64,000 nucleotides of DNA, taken from Phragmites australis. Its lineage: Eukaryota; Streptophyta; Magnoliopsida; Poales; Poaceae. The position numbers and the translations under genes are program-made. How positions within the stretch are numbered: the first letter of the stretch is position 1; each line of letters opens with the position of its first letter. The notes under the pieces were generated by a model that was given only the letters and a program-made list of their open reading frames with translations, was not told the DNA's origin and searched no databases. Below are positions 44,432 through 55,397 of the stretch, one piece after another. The stretch covers positions 4,137,001-4,201,000 of the forward strand of contig NC_084933.1 in the NCBI RefSeq assembly GCF_958298935.1. Direction: 5' to 3'.

Positions 44432-47390
44432 TGTAACACCCTACTTATCAAATTTGCAAGTTTCTAAAATTGGCTAGACTTTATTTAGAGTTTGAATTAA
44501 ATTGCCTAGGTTTAAAATCTAATTTTAAAAGTTAAATTCCAAATGCACATAGGCTATATTTGATTTATATGCATTCACGCTGAGTATAGGCATGTAGGGT
44601 TTTTTTGGAGTTTATTTGGCTTTGTTTTAGTTTATTTTGCTTTGAATTCGAATTTCGAATGAATTTAGAAAAGGAAATGAAATAGAAAAAAAAAATCCTG
44701 GGCTGCTTCCTCTCCCTTTTGAGCCGCCCAGCCAATCGGCCCGACCTGCTTGGCTCGCTCCTCCCCTCTTTCCCTGGCCTAGTCGAGCCGACGTCCTCCC
44801 CTCCATTTCCTACTTAGGCCTCGGCCTTAGCCCGAGCCAACGCCGCAGCCTACCCGAGATGCCCGTGCCAGAGATTCCTTCACCCTGAGCTGCCGTCATA
44901 TGGGACCCATCGGGTCAGATTTGTCGTCTCCAAGTCGAACTCGACCAGCCACCGTGTTCGACTGGGATTTCCACCGTCACCCTGGAGTCCTAGCGCGACC
45001 CGAGCCTCCTTAGCTGCCTATATATGTTCCCTGGCCCCTCCTCAACCTTTTCCCCAAGACAAGTCGCTGAGTTCAAGCGCAAATCACCGAGATTGAGTTC
45101 GCTCGCCATTGCCACCTCCCTCGGTCGAGTTCACCGTCGCACCATTCCAGAGCCTCACGCCGCTGAAGCTCGTGCCGCCGTCGCCTTCGCTGATCAACTA
45201 CCGAAGCCGTTGTCCCGATGAGATCCGAGCTACTACGCTGCCTCTCCTGTCGTCGACGCCCTTCCTATGCCGCGCTGCCCACGGTAAGCCCCTAGATTGA
45301 CACCCCATACGCTTGTCGTTGTGTTCCACCACTCACCGTCGTCATCAGCAAGCCGGAGCGTTGTTCCATCGACCATCTGGCAAATGCGCCATCGCGATTC
45401 CCTTGGCTCCGTCGTGTTCCCTATCTTCGGTCATCCCTTCGTTGTGCGCTGTCAGATCTGTTCTCTACGGTCCAGATTATATCTATCCCGTAACACTTCG
45501 ATAGCCAACCAAAATGCACCACGTGTGGATCCTTAATCCCAGTCAGCGCTTTAGCCCAACCAATTGCCACGTGGGTGCCACATTAGCCTATCTAGTCTGT
45601 GTGTCAGCCCAGTCACGCCCATTCAGCAGCCACGTAATAAATCAATGTTTTTCAGTAAAAAAAATAATTCCAAATATTCCTAGAAATTAGTAATTTTGCA
45701 AATAAGCCCCTAGACTTTCTTGTTTTCACAAAAGAGCCCATATCTTTTTACACTTTAACCCCTAAATTTTTCTATAATTACAGTTAGGCCCCTCTATTTT
45801 TACAAAAAGACACCTAGAACTTTCCATTAATTACAAATTAGTCCTTTTCTTTTTATAAAATAAACCCTAATCTTGTTTTTAGCATATCTTTTTCGTCGTA
45901 GCTCCTTTTTCAGCGTTTCTTTGCGCTGTTGATTCGATTTTCAATGCTCTTTCTCTCTAGATGGGTTTTGTTTGGTTGTTCTTTTATTTTGTGCGCTGTT
46001 ATTAGTGTATTTTGGTTATGTACTTTGCCAGTAATTGGGCGATTAGACAACAATACCCTGGATTAGCTTGAGGAATGTCATGACCAAGAGCTAGAGTACG
46101 CTGAGCAGTAGCAAGGAGAAGGCAAGTGTACTTCTTGATCATCTTGAACCTATGTTCTTAAATATTTTTGTTTTACAAATTGCATACAGTGTCAATTTGA
46201 CAGGTAGTCACCTATGTTAGGGTTTACTTAGTTCTTCCTTTACATTCCTTGAAGCCTAAGTGGTAGTTGCTATGAGTCTCTTGGGTAAAATTGCTTAGCC
46301 ATACTTTTGAGATGTTGGGGAAATGTCATATACATATTTAGTGGGCATATGCAATGGTGATAATGAACTTGTTTTAGTAATATGGAACCCTAGGACTTGG
46401 CAAGGAGTTGGTTTGAATAATGGTGGTTCATGTGGTGGGCTTGTGGATACGTTCCAAGAAAAGGGTATTATGTTTTATTGGTTATTTCCCTGTTGGGTAG
46501 TCTTTGCCCAAGTGTCACATATAAGGATTGGTTCGAGGAGCAACAACCCAAGAAATACCGTTCAAATATGAGGCCGATATGGGTAAGGCTTAGCATATCA
46601 ATTAGACACCTGGGTGGCATTCGTTGGAGTACCAGGACCTAATTGATGGACCATACTTCGTAGTGATCTCCTGGCGACACATCACTGGTATGTGTTAAGT
46701 GTCTTGCAAACATGGCAACATGGGTATCACGACTCATTGCTAAAAGTTGGATAACCTCTGCAGAGTATAAAATTGTTATAACAGCTGTGCCCTCGGGGAT
46801 GAGAGACTTGGATTCTCACTTGATTAGATGGTTATGGTATAATACAGGTGGTACTAGCTGGTTATGGTTTATGGGATGTTTAACCTTGGATGGTTAGTTG
46901 TCGGGTTGTTGGGTTATATTTACTTAATAACTGTTTAATGCTTTTGAATTACATTACCATTTTCTTTACTCGCACTTATGCAAATATACCATGTATTAAC
47001 CTATTTTTGTTGTAAACCTGCATATCATTATCTTTCCCACACTTGCTGAGTACTCCATGTTCTCACCCTTGTTATCTCCCACAATACATATGTTGTTCAG
47101 TGGAAGACTTTGAAGATTTCTAAGATGACGACCTGGTGTTCTAGGAGCGTGTCTTCCGGTCGGTGCTTGTGGAGGCGTGTGGCCGCCAATGCTTCTGTTT
47201 CGCTGCCATTGTTTAGTTGTTGTTGTTTAGCTAATAGGTTGTTTAGGTGAAGTCTTTAATGTAAAAGTTAAACAGTTGTAAGTTAAAAGTATTGCTTTTG
47301 TTACTTCACCTGTAGTGTCCTTATGTGTGTTGAACTTCCTAGGCACACATAAGCCGCACTTGGTTTTGTCAGCTAAAATTAGGTGTGACA
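44432..47390 (+). mobile_element. Outer chromovirus 5' LTR (2.96 kb)
   Basis: TGTAACACCC...AGGTGTGACA. A CCTATATATG box lies at 45017-45026. It matches the 3' LTR at 62887-64000, with roughly one difference in ten bases over the first 170 by eye, so the insertion is old. The module CTCTGCAGAG (46756-46765), 7 bases, TTGTTATAACAG (46773-46784) is in the U5-side half. The antisense and sense open frames inside are not genes. Confidence 0.92.
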
Positions 47391-47394
47391 GAGG

Positions 47395-47406
47395 TGGTAT
47401 CAGAAT
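47395..47406 (+). other. Outer chromovirus primer binding site
   Basis: TGGTATCAGAAT follows the LTR after GAGG. It is the initiator-Met tRNA primer type with the last bases mutated. Confidence 0.85.
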
Positions 47407-47558
47407 TATACTGACTGTAGGATCGTAAGCCTAGCTAGAGTGGTCGTTCTAAGATTTTCCCTAGTTCATTTAAACCCATAGGAGCTTTTCCTTAGTTCTC
47501 ATACTTGTCTCTTGCTATCTTTAATATTAGTTCTTATATCCTATCTTCTCCTTTATAG

Positions 47559-48356
47559 ATGGTTCGCCAGCTGCTCACCGCTCGCAAGTCAACTGGAGGA
47601 CGTCCACCCATTCTTCAATGTGTTCCAACTGAAGAGGAGATAGATGATCCCACCTTCCGCAACATGGATCCTGTTCCTGACGTCTACGAGAGTGACGGTC
47701 TTCACACTGGACACCTTCCTCGCCTACTGTAGGGAATACTTTCTGAACTTGGACATACACAGAAGCCGATCTACAGGGGAATTAAGAAGCAATACTCTAG
47801 ACATGTGGAATGGAAGGTAGAAGTCACCATCTATGACTACGAGCAAAGTGAATATGAAGGAATGGATGTTCGTCGAGTTGTGGGCATTCACTCAGCAATG
47901 ACCCCAAGAGCAACCTTCACTGCCGGTGTTCGAGATGCAGCACTTCAAGCCATATCTTGTGTTCAAGACCAATACAACAGCAAGATGGTCAACTCGCCTT
48001 ATGCATACTATACCCGAAGAACTCGTGGGAGTGATGAACTGTTCGTGAAGCACCCTTTCAGATAAAGCCCTAAGCTACATGAACAAGTTGCGCTCACTAT
48101 GGCCTTGGAAGATGAATTGGACTGTGCCCTATGGGAGTTGGGAGATGTTCGTCAACGCCTCGCCTTCGTCACTTCACTTCTTGAGGATGAGAATGATGCC
48201 AACCAAGGAGAACCTACATAAGGTGAAGAAGAAGCCATGTCTATCCACTCACCCCCGTGCAAGAGGATCTGCCTCAATGCCCCCGCCGTAGAAGAAGAAG
48301 GACCGGTCGATTCTTCCCCCTCAGGATCCCGCACTAGGGAGGAGTCCCAACAGTAG
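47559..48356 (+). pseudogene. orf0 of outer chromovirus, histone-H3-tail-like start
   Basis: A 265-codon frame between primer site and gag, intact in register but with stops at 47730 (TAG, a CTGCAG site in the nested copy), 48063 and one further TAA. The N-terminus MVRQLLTARKSTGG aligns without gaps to histone H3: R2, T6 to G13, P16 and Q19 are identical in mature H3 numbering. Then come HVEWKVEVTIYDY, the conserved core RRVVGIHSAMTPRATFTAGVRDAALQA, and EQVALTMALEDELDCALWEL (probable coiled coil). Near the end is SPPCKR. The nested element has a homologue (54329-55072). An extra ORF before gag is known in rice RIRE3/RIRE8-type elements; its function is unknown. The ATG is directly preceded by a pyrimidine tract and TAG. 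Confidence 0.8.
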
Positions 48357-48618
48357 AGTCTTTAGTAAATCGTCTTAGTTTTGCTAGAGTTGAGCGCCTA
48401 TGTAATCGTTAAGGATAATAATGATAGTGTGAGAATTGTTATGGTGCTAAATGTGTGATTTAGATCTTTTGTTTGTGTGTCAGTGTGTGCTGTGGAATGC
48501 TTTGGCAATCCACAGTCACATCTTTAATATCTATAATATAATATAGTTGGGTTTTCTTAGTTAAATCATTTTCTAGTCTTGCTTATCTACTCTGGTCCCT
48601 CTTTCCAACCTTAATTAG
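48357..48618 (+). other. orf0-gag spacer
   Basis: Non-coding. It ends in a pyrimidine-rich stretch and CCTTAATTAG directly before the gag ATG, which looks like a 3' splice site. It is homologous to the gag-proximal leader of the left element (3277-3560). Confidence 0.6.
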
Positions 48619-51158
48619 ATGGTTCATACAAGAAGGAGCACCAATACCAATGAAGAGGACAACAACAATCAGAATCCACCCCGCCTCCTCCAATGACCCT
48701 AGAACAACAGATGGCTATGCAAACTCGGATCTTATAAGCTTTAGCTCAAACTATGGTGCAAATGCAGCAACATCAGCCAAATCATGTTCCTCAACCCCAT
48801 CAACCATCAAGACTTGGAGAATTCAAAAGAATTCAACCCCTAGTCTTCAGTCATGCAGTGGAGCCTATGGATGTAGATGATTGGCTGAAAGATATAGAAA
48901 GGAAGCTACAAGTTGCACAGTGCAATGATAGAGAGATGGTACTCTATGCTTCACACCAACTCGCCAGTTAGGCTTTGAACTGGTGAGAAGTATATTGTGC
49001 CACACATGATAATCCAGCAGCTATCACTTGGATGGAATTCGAATCCAATTTCTACACTCATCATGTGTCATCAGGAGATGTACGTTTGAAGAAGAAGAAA
49101 TTCATGAGCTTGAAGAAGGACCAATGACTGTAAGGGAGTATGTGGTCAAGTTTACCTAGTTGTCTAGATATGCTCCAAATGAAGTAGATACAGATGAGAA
49201 GAAGCAGGAACGCTTTCTGGAAGGTTTAAATGATGCTATTGAATATGTCTTACTTCCTCAAGAGCTCCCTAATTTCCAAGCAATGGTGAACAAAGCTTTA
49301 GTGGTTGAACACAAGCATCGTCAACTAAACGAGAAGAAGAGGAAGATGTCTTTCCAAGGACAAGGAAGCAACACATGTCCCTGTGTGGCAACTCAACTCC
49401 CCCTCAAGGTCCTATGTTCCGTACCAATAATCAGTACAGGCCTCAGTCTCAATCCCATATTCAGCGCTCCAACTATCAGACACCTCGTTCAACTCCACCA
49501 TCTATTCCTCAAGTCAAGAACAACCCCGCTACTCCCGCCTCAGGCAAAGGATGTTTTCACTGTGGACAGCAAGGACACTATGTGAATCAATGCCCTAAGA
49601 AGAATCTAAATCAGTCCAACACCAACACCCCGAAGTCCACTCAATTTCAATCACAGGCGTGTAATGGAAATCAAACCCCTGTTCAGAACAATTGTGGACA
49701 GCAGAATTTCGTTCAAGTGAAGGTTAATGATGTCATCGCAGAAGAAGCTCAAGATGTTCAGGATGTGGTGTATGGTATGTTCCTCGTCAACTCTCAACCT
49801 GCATCAGTTTTGTTTGATTCTGGAGCTTCGCATTCTTTCATAACTACCTAGTATGTTGCCAAGCATGGTTTACCTATGGTTATGATGAAACAACCTATGC
49901 TTATTAGCTCTCCTGGAGGAGAATTGAAAGCACAATCTATGTGTCATGGGATGAAACTTAAAATAAGAGGGGTAGACTTTCCAGCAAATCTTATAGTCAT
50001 GGAATCTAAGGGCATAGATGTTATCCTCGGAATGGATTTGTTATTCAAATTTGATGGAGTAATTGAGTGTGCCAGAAGAGCAATCCACCTGACCAATGGA
50101 GATGGAACCAAAGTTGAGTTTGTAGCTACTACCCCAGCAGTAGAGGATTGTTCTCTCAATTTACTTGAAGAAAACCCCATTGATCATATCAGAGTGGTCC
50201 GTGGTTCCCGATATTTTCCTCGATGAATTGTCAGGTATGCCACCAGATCAAGAAATTGAGTTTGTCAATGAAACTGTACCCAGTACGGCCCCTATAGCTA
50301 AAAGGCTATATAGAATGTCTGCTAATGACCTAGCTAAGTTAAAGAAGCAAATCTAAGAAAAATTAGGTAAAGGTTTTATTACACCAAGTGCGTCACCTTG
50401 GAGAGCCCCAGTTCTTTTCGTGGATAAGAAGGATGGTACTCAAAGAATGTGTGTAAACTACAGTGCGCTCAATGATGTGACCATTAAGAACAAGTACCCA
50501 TTACCCCAGATTGAGGATTTGTTTGTTCAGATGAGAAGAGCCCGAGTGTTCTCCAAGATTGAATGTAAGGTCTGGATATTATCAATTGAATATTCGATCA
50601 TACCCAAGACCTCCTTCAGTACTCGATATGGACTATATGAGTATACTATTATGTCATTTGGATTGACCAATGCCCCAGCCTATTTCATGAATCTCATGAA
50701 TAAGGTATTTATGGATTATCTGGACAGGTTTGTAGTGGTTTTCATTCATGATATTCTAATTTTCTCTAGGAGTGAAGAAGAACATGAAGAACATTTGAGA
50801 ATTGTGCTACAGACACTCAATGAGCATCAGATGTATGCCAAGCTTAGCAAGTGTGGTTTTTGGATAGATCAAGTCGCTTTTCTCAGCCATATCATAACAG
50901 TTGGAGGTGTAGCAGTAGATCCAAGCAAAGTGAAGGATGTGTTGAATTAGTTACAGCCTACCAATGTGTCAGAGATCCAAAGTTTCCTCGATTTAGCAGG
51001 ATATTATCGCCGCTTCATAGAAGGATTCTCTAAGATAGTCCGACCTCTTACCTCTTTGCTACAGAAAAATGTGGTTTTTAAGTGGAGCCCACCTTGTCAA
51101 GCACGTTTTGAAGAATTGAAGAGGATATTGACTACAACCCCAGTGCTAGTTCTACCAG
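48619..51158 (+). pseudogene. Outer chromovirus gag-pol, first part (gag, PR, RT)
   Basis: Starts MVHTRRSTNTNEED. The Pro run is frameshifted near 48680. The capsid core follows (GEFKRIQP, MDVDDWLKDIERKLQ, ASHQLAS-stop-ALNW), with further shifts near 49120 and 49370. The zinc knuckle CFHCGQQGHYVNQC is intact (C-X2-C-X4-H-X4-C). The protease motif is FDSGASHSFI. RT shows [25 protein letters not shown] and [10 protein letters not shown]. The active site reads FIHD instead of F(I/V)DD (CAT at 50747-50749), so it is catalytically dead. The frame reaches TTTPVLVLP at 51158, where the nested element is inserted. Confidence 0.88.
51154..51158. repeat. Target site of nested chromovirus, left (ACCAG)
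   Basis: ACCAG here and ACCAA at 60931-60935 are the presumed 5-bp target duplication with one difference. The reading frame of the host pol continues across. Confidence 0.75.
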
Positions 51159-54151
51159 TGTAACACCCTAAATTTCAATTGTTTGCAATAATTTAAAATT
51201 TTGCTAGAAATTAATTAGGTGGTTGCAATTTTGTTCAATAGGAAAATTAATTTCTAAATTTAATTTGCCTAGGTTAAATGTTTGTTGCATTCATGCCGTT
51301 GTAGATGCATTAAGATTTTTTTGTGTGGAAAAAAGTTTGCTAAAATTCGCTCGTTTAAAACTCCATGTTGAATTGTGTCGAAATTCAAATTGGAAAAGGT
51401 TTTGGAAATTAGAAAATTGCTTTTGGGCTGATTCTCCCTCCCTCGGCCCATCTCCCCTCCCCTCTTGTCCTTCCCGCAGGGGCCTCATTTCTTCCGTACC
51501 GGCCCACAAGGCCAGCCGGCCCCCTTCCCGCCCCTTGCTACTGCCAGGTGGGGCCCAGCTGAGCCGGCTCCCCCCTCGCCTGAGCCGCTCCCCTCCCCGC
51601 CTCTCTCTCTCCCTGCGCGCTGGATCGGCTGAGCCGAGCTGCGCCGAGCGAGCCACCCGCCTGTCGAGCCGGCTCCCCTTCCCCTACCTCCTGTCGAACC
51701 CCCCCCCCCCCCTGAGCCCTCAAATCTCACCGTCATTTCCAATTTCTGCCTCCCCGTGCTTTGATTAGCGAATTAAAGCACGCCACAACGATCCCCTCCC
51801 TCCATTACCTCCTCCCCGACCGTTTCCCCCTTGATTCCCCTCTCTCTTGCGCTGGAAACCAAAGCTTTGATTGCATTTGGAGCCGCCGGCCAATCTTCTC
51901 GAATCCGACCGTCTCCCTCCCCCTCTCGGCTATTTAAGCCCTCCACCGACTCCCTTGCGTCATTCCACACCCGAATAACCCGTTTCCCCTCTCTCTTGCG
52001 CTCAGATTTGCCACGACCGCCGTCTCCGCCATTGCCATCGGTAAGAAGCTTGGCCGCCGCCCTTTTTCTCCATGGCTGAGCCTCAATTGATCTTGTTCTT
52101 CGCTCAATCGGTGTCACAGGGTCTCGGTCAACGCCCCCCGTTGCTTTTTGGAGCTCTTTGCGCCGCCGGACGCCATCCCCGCCGAGCTCCAACGCCGCCG
52201 CCCATTCCTCTCCATCGCCGGCTGTCTCCGAACCCCCTCCACCATAACCGATCCCGCTGTGAGACTCCCTTTCTCCCCCTCTCTCTTTTGCGCCGCTCGC
52301 CGTCGTGAACTGAGGCCGGTAACGAGTTTTTGTGCTACTCCAACGAGCCCCGCCGCCGCCCACCGCCGTCGGCTGCCGCCCCTTCTCTATGTGCCGCCGG
52401 TGCCCCCCCCCCCCAATTGAACTACGGCCGTTGGATCCAAATCCGGCGGTCAAGATTAGATATCCCTTGGGTTTATGAAGCCGGTCCACCATGGACCCGT
52501 GCACCGGCCAATTGGCCGTGGTCCGCAAGCCTCGTAGACTTATTCCATGGCTTTTACAGTAGAAAATCAATTCAGTAAATCTTTATTGCGTCATAATTCA
52601 ACTTTTCAATATAAAATCAATTCGGGTTTCTCTTGAAAATAATGTAAAATTTGCAGAATGGCCCCTATAACTTCAAATGCTTATTACTTTTTGCTCGTAG
52701 CTCTGTTTTGGGCGATTTTCGCGTCCAAATGTTCGTAGCGACGTGTAGAATCTTTTTATAGGTTTTTTCTTAGATTCTATACTGTCTGGTGTAATGTTAT
52801 TAGAAGTTGTTTTGTGTGTGCTTTTCCGGTTTGTCGATTAGGAATTGAGCAATTCGGTAACCTCCAAGGCCAAGCATTCGAGGATGTTGAGCAGCACCTT
52901 GTCGAAGGCAAGTGTCCTTGAGCATATTTATCCTTTTTTAGGATTTGTAGGTGTAGTTTTTATCCTTCAATATGCATGCTGTCAAATATGATGGCCCATG
53001 ATTAGGGTTTACTAGTTTTGAATGAATTTTTCCTTATCGCCGTTGTTCATCACGTTATGAAAATGGGTAGTTTATGCTAGCGCAGTCTTGATTGGGAAAT
53101 CTTAATATCGACTAATGAACTATGCAATAATGATGGGAGATGGTAATTCCTTTTGTAGCAGCATGGTATAGGAATCCCCAACAGAATGGATGGTTTGAGG
53201 CGGAGCCTATGGCATGTTTGTGTTTGTATCTGTGTGGGGTCCTAAGGACCGGTTCTTGGACATGTAACCAAGTTATATCCGCACAACCACGAGGCCTATA
53301 TGGGTACGGCCTGGTCAACTAATTAGTTGCCTTCTAGCTTTGTGGGCACCATAGGTCGGTATAAGAGGCACAAGAGGGAGCTTTTGCAGCAATGTAATTG
53401 TCTGTTAGCGGTGAAACCTCAGTGGGTGCCTGCAAGTTAGATGGAGCTTTGTAAAGGTATTGTAGTGAGACCCTGACTCCACACCCTAGAAGTATGGAGC
53501 AACACGGGAATCACGACTTGTGGGGAAAGCAGTGCAAACTCTGCAGAGTATCGATCTGGTCGATCAGCCGTGCTCACGGACAAGTGCAAGCTTGGACTTC
53601 TTCAGGATTAGTTATGGTAGCCAGGTAATAGAATTACCTAGTGAGTCTTGGTAGTCAGATGGAATCCGGTGTGTCATATCCCGTTGGTTACAGCAGTGTC
53701 TTCACACTTAGTTGCTTAGTGTTGTTAGCCAGTGTCAAGCCTTTCCTTGACTTAAGCCGCATATCGTGTTCTTCCCTGCACTTGTGGAGTACAATCTTTG
53801 TACTCACACTTGTTGTCCCCTACCCTGCATTCTACCACCGTTCAGAAGCCGCCGATGAAGCTGGAGCCTTCGATGACGACAACTTTGACCTGGAGCTGCT
53901 GTTCTAGGCTGTGGTGCTCCCGGTCGATGCCTGTGGAAGATGGAGCCGCTGGCGCTAAAGACCCCCCCCCCCCTTTTTGTTCTCTGCTGTGTTTTCTTTT
54001 AGACCATCGGGTCCTTTTGTGATAAGCTAAATACGATGTTGTAATAGTGGCACTGTGATAATAACATTGATGATGTAAGCACATGTATGAATCTAATTCC
54101 TGGCATACATGTGTTGTGCCCGGTTTTGGCCGTTTAAAACTGGGTGTAACA
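51159..54151 (+). mobile_element. Nested chromovirus 5' LTR (2.99 kb)
   Basis: TGTAACACCC...GGGTGTAACA. A TATTTAAG box lies near 51931. It carries the module CTCTGCAGAG (53539-53548), 7 bases, CTGGTCGATCAG (53556-53567). The GC-rich U3/leader segment (51420-52420) is open in several frames on both strands, including a 265-codon minus-strand frame at 51773-52570. I judge these to be compositional. Confidence 0.92.
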
Positions 54152-54155
54152 GAAG

Positions 54156-54167
54156 TGGTATCAGAGC
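54156..54167 (+). other. Nested chromovirus primer binding site
   Basis: A perfect TGGTATCAGAGC, complementary to the initiator-Met tRNA 3' end, four bases (GAAG) after the LTR. Confidence 0.92.
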
Positions 54168-54328
54168 CGTGTTGACCGTAGGATGCAGCCTAGATAGTAT
54201 GGACGCGCTAAGGACTTATGTTTATACAAACTACTTTTGCAAAGTTGTTTTTCTTCCAGTTTTTCCTTTCTCAGTCTACTGTTCTTTATAAAATGGTTAC
54301 TGATTTCGGTCTTTCTTCAAAATTTTAG

Positions 54329-55072
54329 ATGGCCCGGACGAAGATCACCCCGCACAAGCGCATGCTTGTGCCAGACGTGGAAGTTCCTGCTGATGCAGTC
54401 TGGAAGCACCAACCCCCAGCTGAGTTCTACTCCGACGAATAGCTGGCTAGGTACTTTGCCTGCACTCTGTGGTACCTGCTGCAGGGTCTTGGTTACCACG
54501 ACGCTCCACTCTTCAGAGGCGTCAAGGTTCCGCTTGAAGGACATGGTTACTCCTGGTCAGTGGAGGTGACCATGATCGAGAAGCCCTCCGACGACGGTCT
54601 TCGTCGAGTTCGTCGAGTCCACACCGCCACCTCCCTCAGAGCTACGTTCGAGGCAGGGATCAAAGACGCCGCTCGCCAGGCTCTGGCTGTTCTCTACCGG
54701 GAGAACAGACAGGACCTCAGCCACACCCAATTCAGGAAGTTCCTGCAGCACCCGTCAGGCAGCCTGGAGGTCACCTTCGCACCCGTGGGCAACAGAGCAG
54801 ATCTCCGTCTGAGAGAGCAGGTCCGCCTCACCGCCGCCCTCTACGCCGAGCTGGACAGAGCACTCGACGAGTTGGAGGATCTTCACCAGCACCACACCGA
54901 TCACGAGCAGATGATCTACGAGCTGGAGATGATGCTGCAGGACCCTGACCAGCACCCCGACCAGGTTCCCCCGGCACCGGCACCTGCGCCTGCACCGCCC
55001 CGCTCTCCGCCGTGCAAAAGGCTTCATCAGGCAGATGTTGCAGGCCCTTTAGCCATAGCAAGCCAAAGGTAG
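54329..55072 (+). pseudogene. orf0 of nested chromovirus, histone-H3-tail-like start
   Basis: A 247-codon frame with a single stop (TAG at 54440, probably CAG). It begins MARTKITPHKRM. A1-R2-T3-K4, T6 and K9 equal mature histone H3, aligned from the initiator Met without gaps. Then come YSWSVEVTMIEKP, RRVRRVHTATSLRATFEAGIKDAARQALAV, and a Leu-rich heptad region (LREQVRLTAALYAELDRALDELEDL), likely coiled coil. A Pro/Ala stretch and SPPCKRLHQ (possible nuclear signal) follow. It is homologous to 47559-48356 in order and spacing. It lies between primer site and gag, with TTTTAG immediately before the ATG. Confidence 0.85.
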
Positions 55073-55397
55073 AGTCAAGCTAGGAGGATGTCCCTAGCTG
55101 AATAAGTCATTTAGTCCCATGTGTCCTTGTTGTCTTGTGTCGTCTGTTCATGTGTGTGCTTGTGCTTGAGTCTGTAGTATGAACCTTGTTATGAGTTGGA
55201 TCTTGGATCTTTGATTGAGTGTTGGTGTGATGTAGGGGTTTCCCCTCTACATTTTCATCAGTTAATAATATAATAGTTGGGAGTCCTTTCTATCTGTTTC
55301 TTTCAGTTTCCTTCAGTTCCTATCAATTCTTTTCTGTTCTTGTCTCGTTTTCTGCCTTTGCTTCTCTCTTATGTTCCCGGTACCTTGGCGACTACAG
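55073..55397 (+). other. orf0-gag spacer, nested element
   Basis: Non-coding and pyrimidine-rich towards its end (TTTCTTTCAGTTTCC region). It finishes GCGACTACAG directly before the gag ATG, like a 3' splice site. Confidence 0.6.

Noticed and set aside
51291..52570. Long minus-strand frames (up to 265 codons) and matching plus-strand frames
   Set aside because: GC-rich LTR sequence, open in several frames at once, with Arg/Gly/Pro-biased products; its counterpart at 60112-60935 is a different set of frames.
54156..54167. Possible tRNA gene
   Set aside because: Only the 12-base primer complement is present, not a tRNA.
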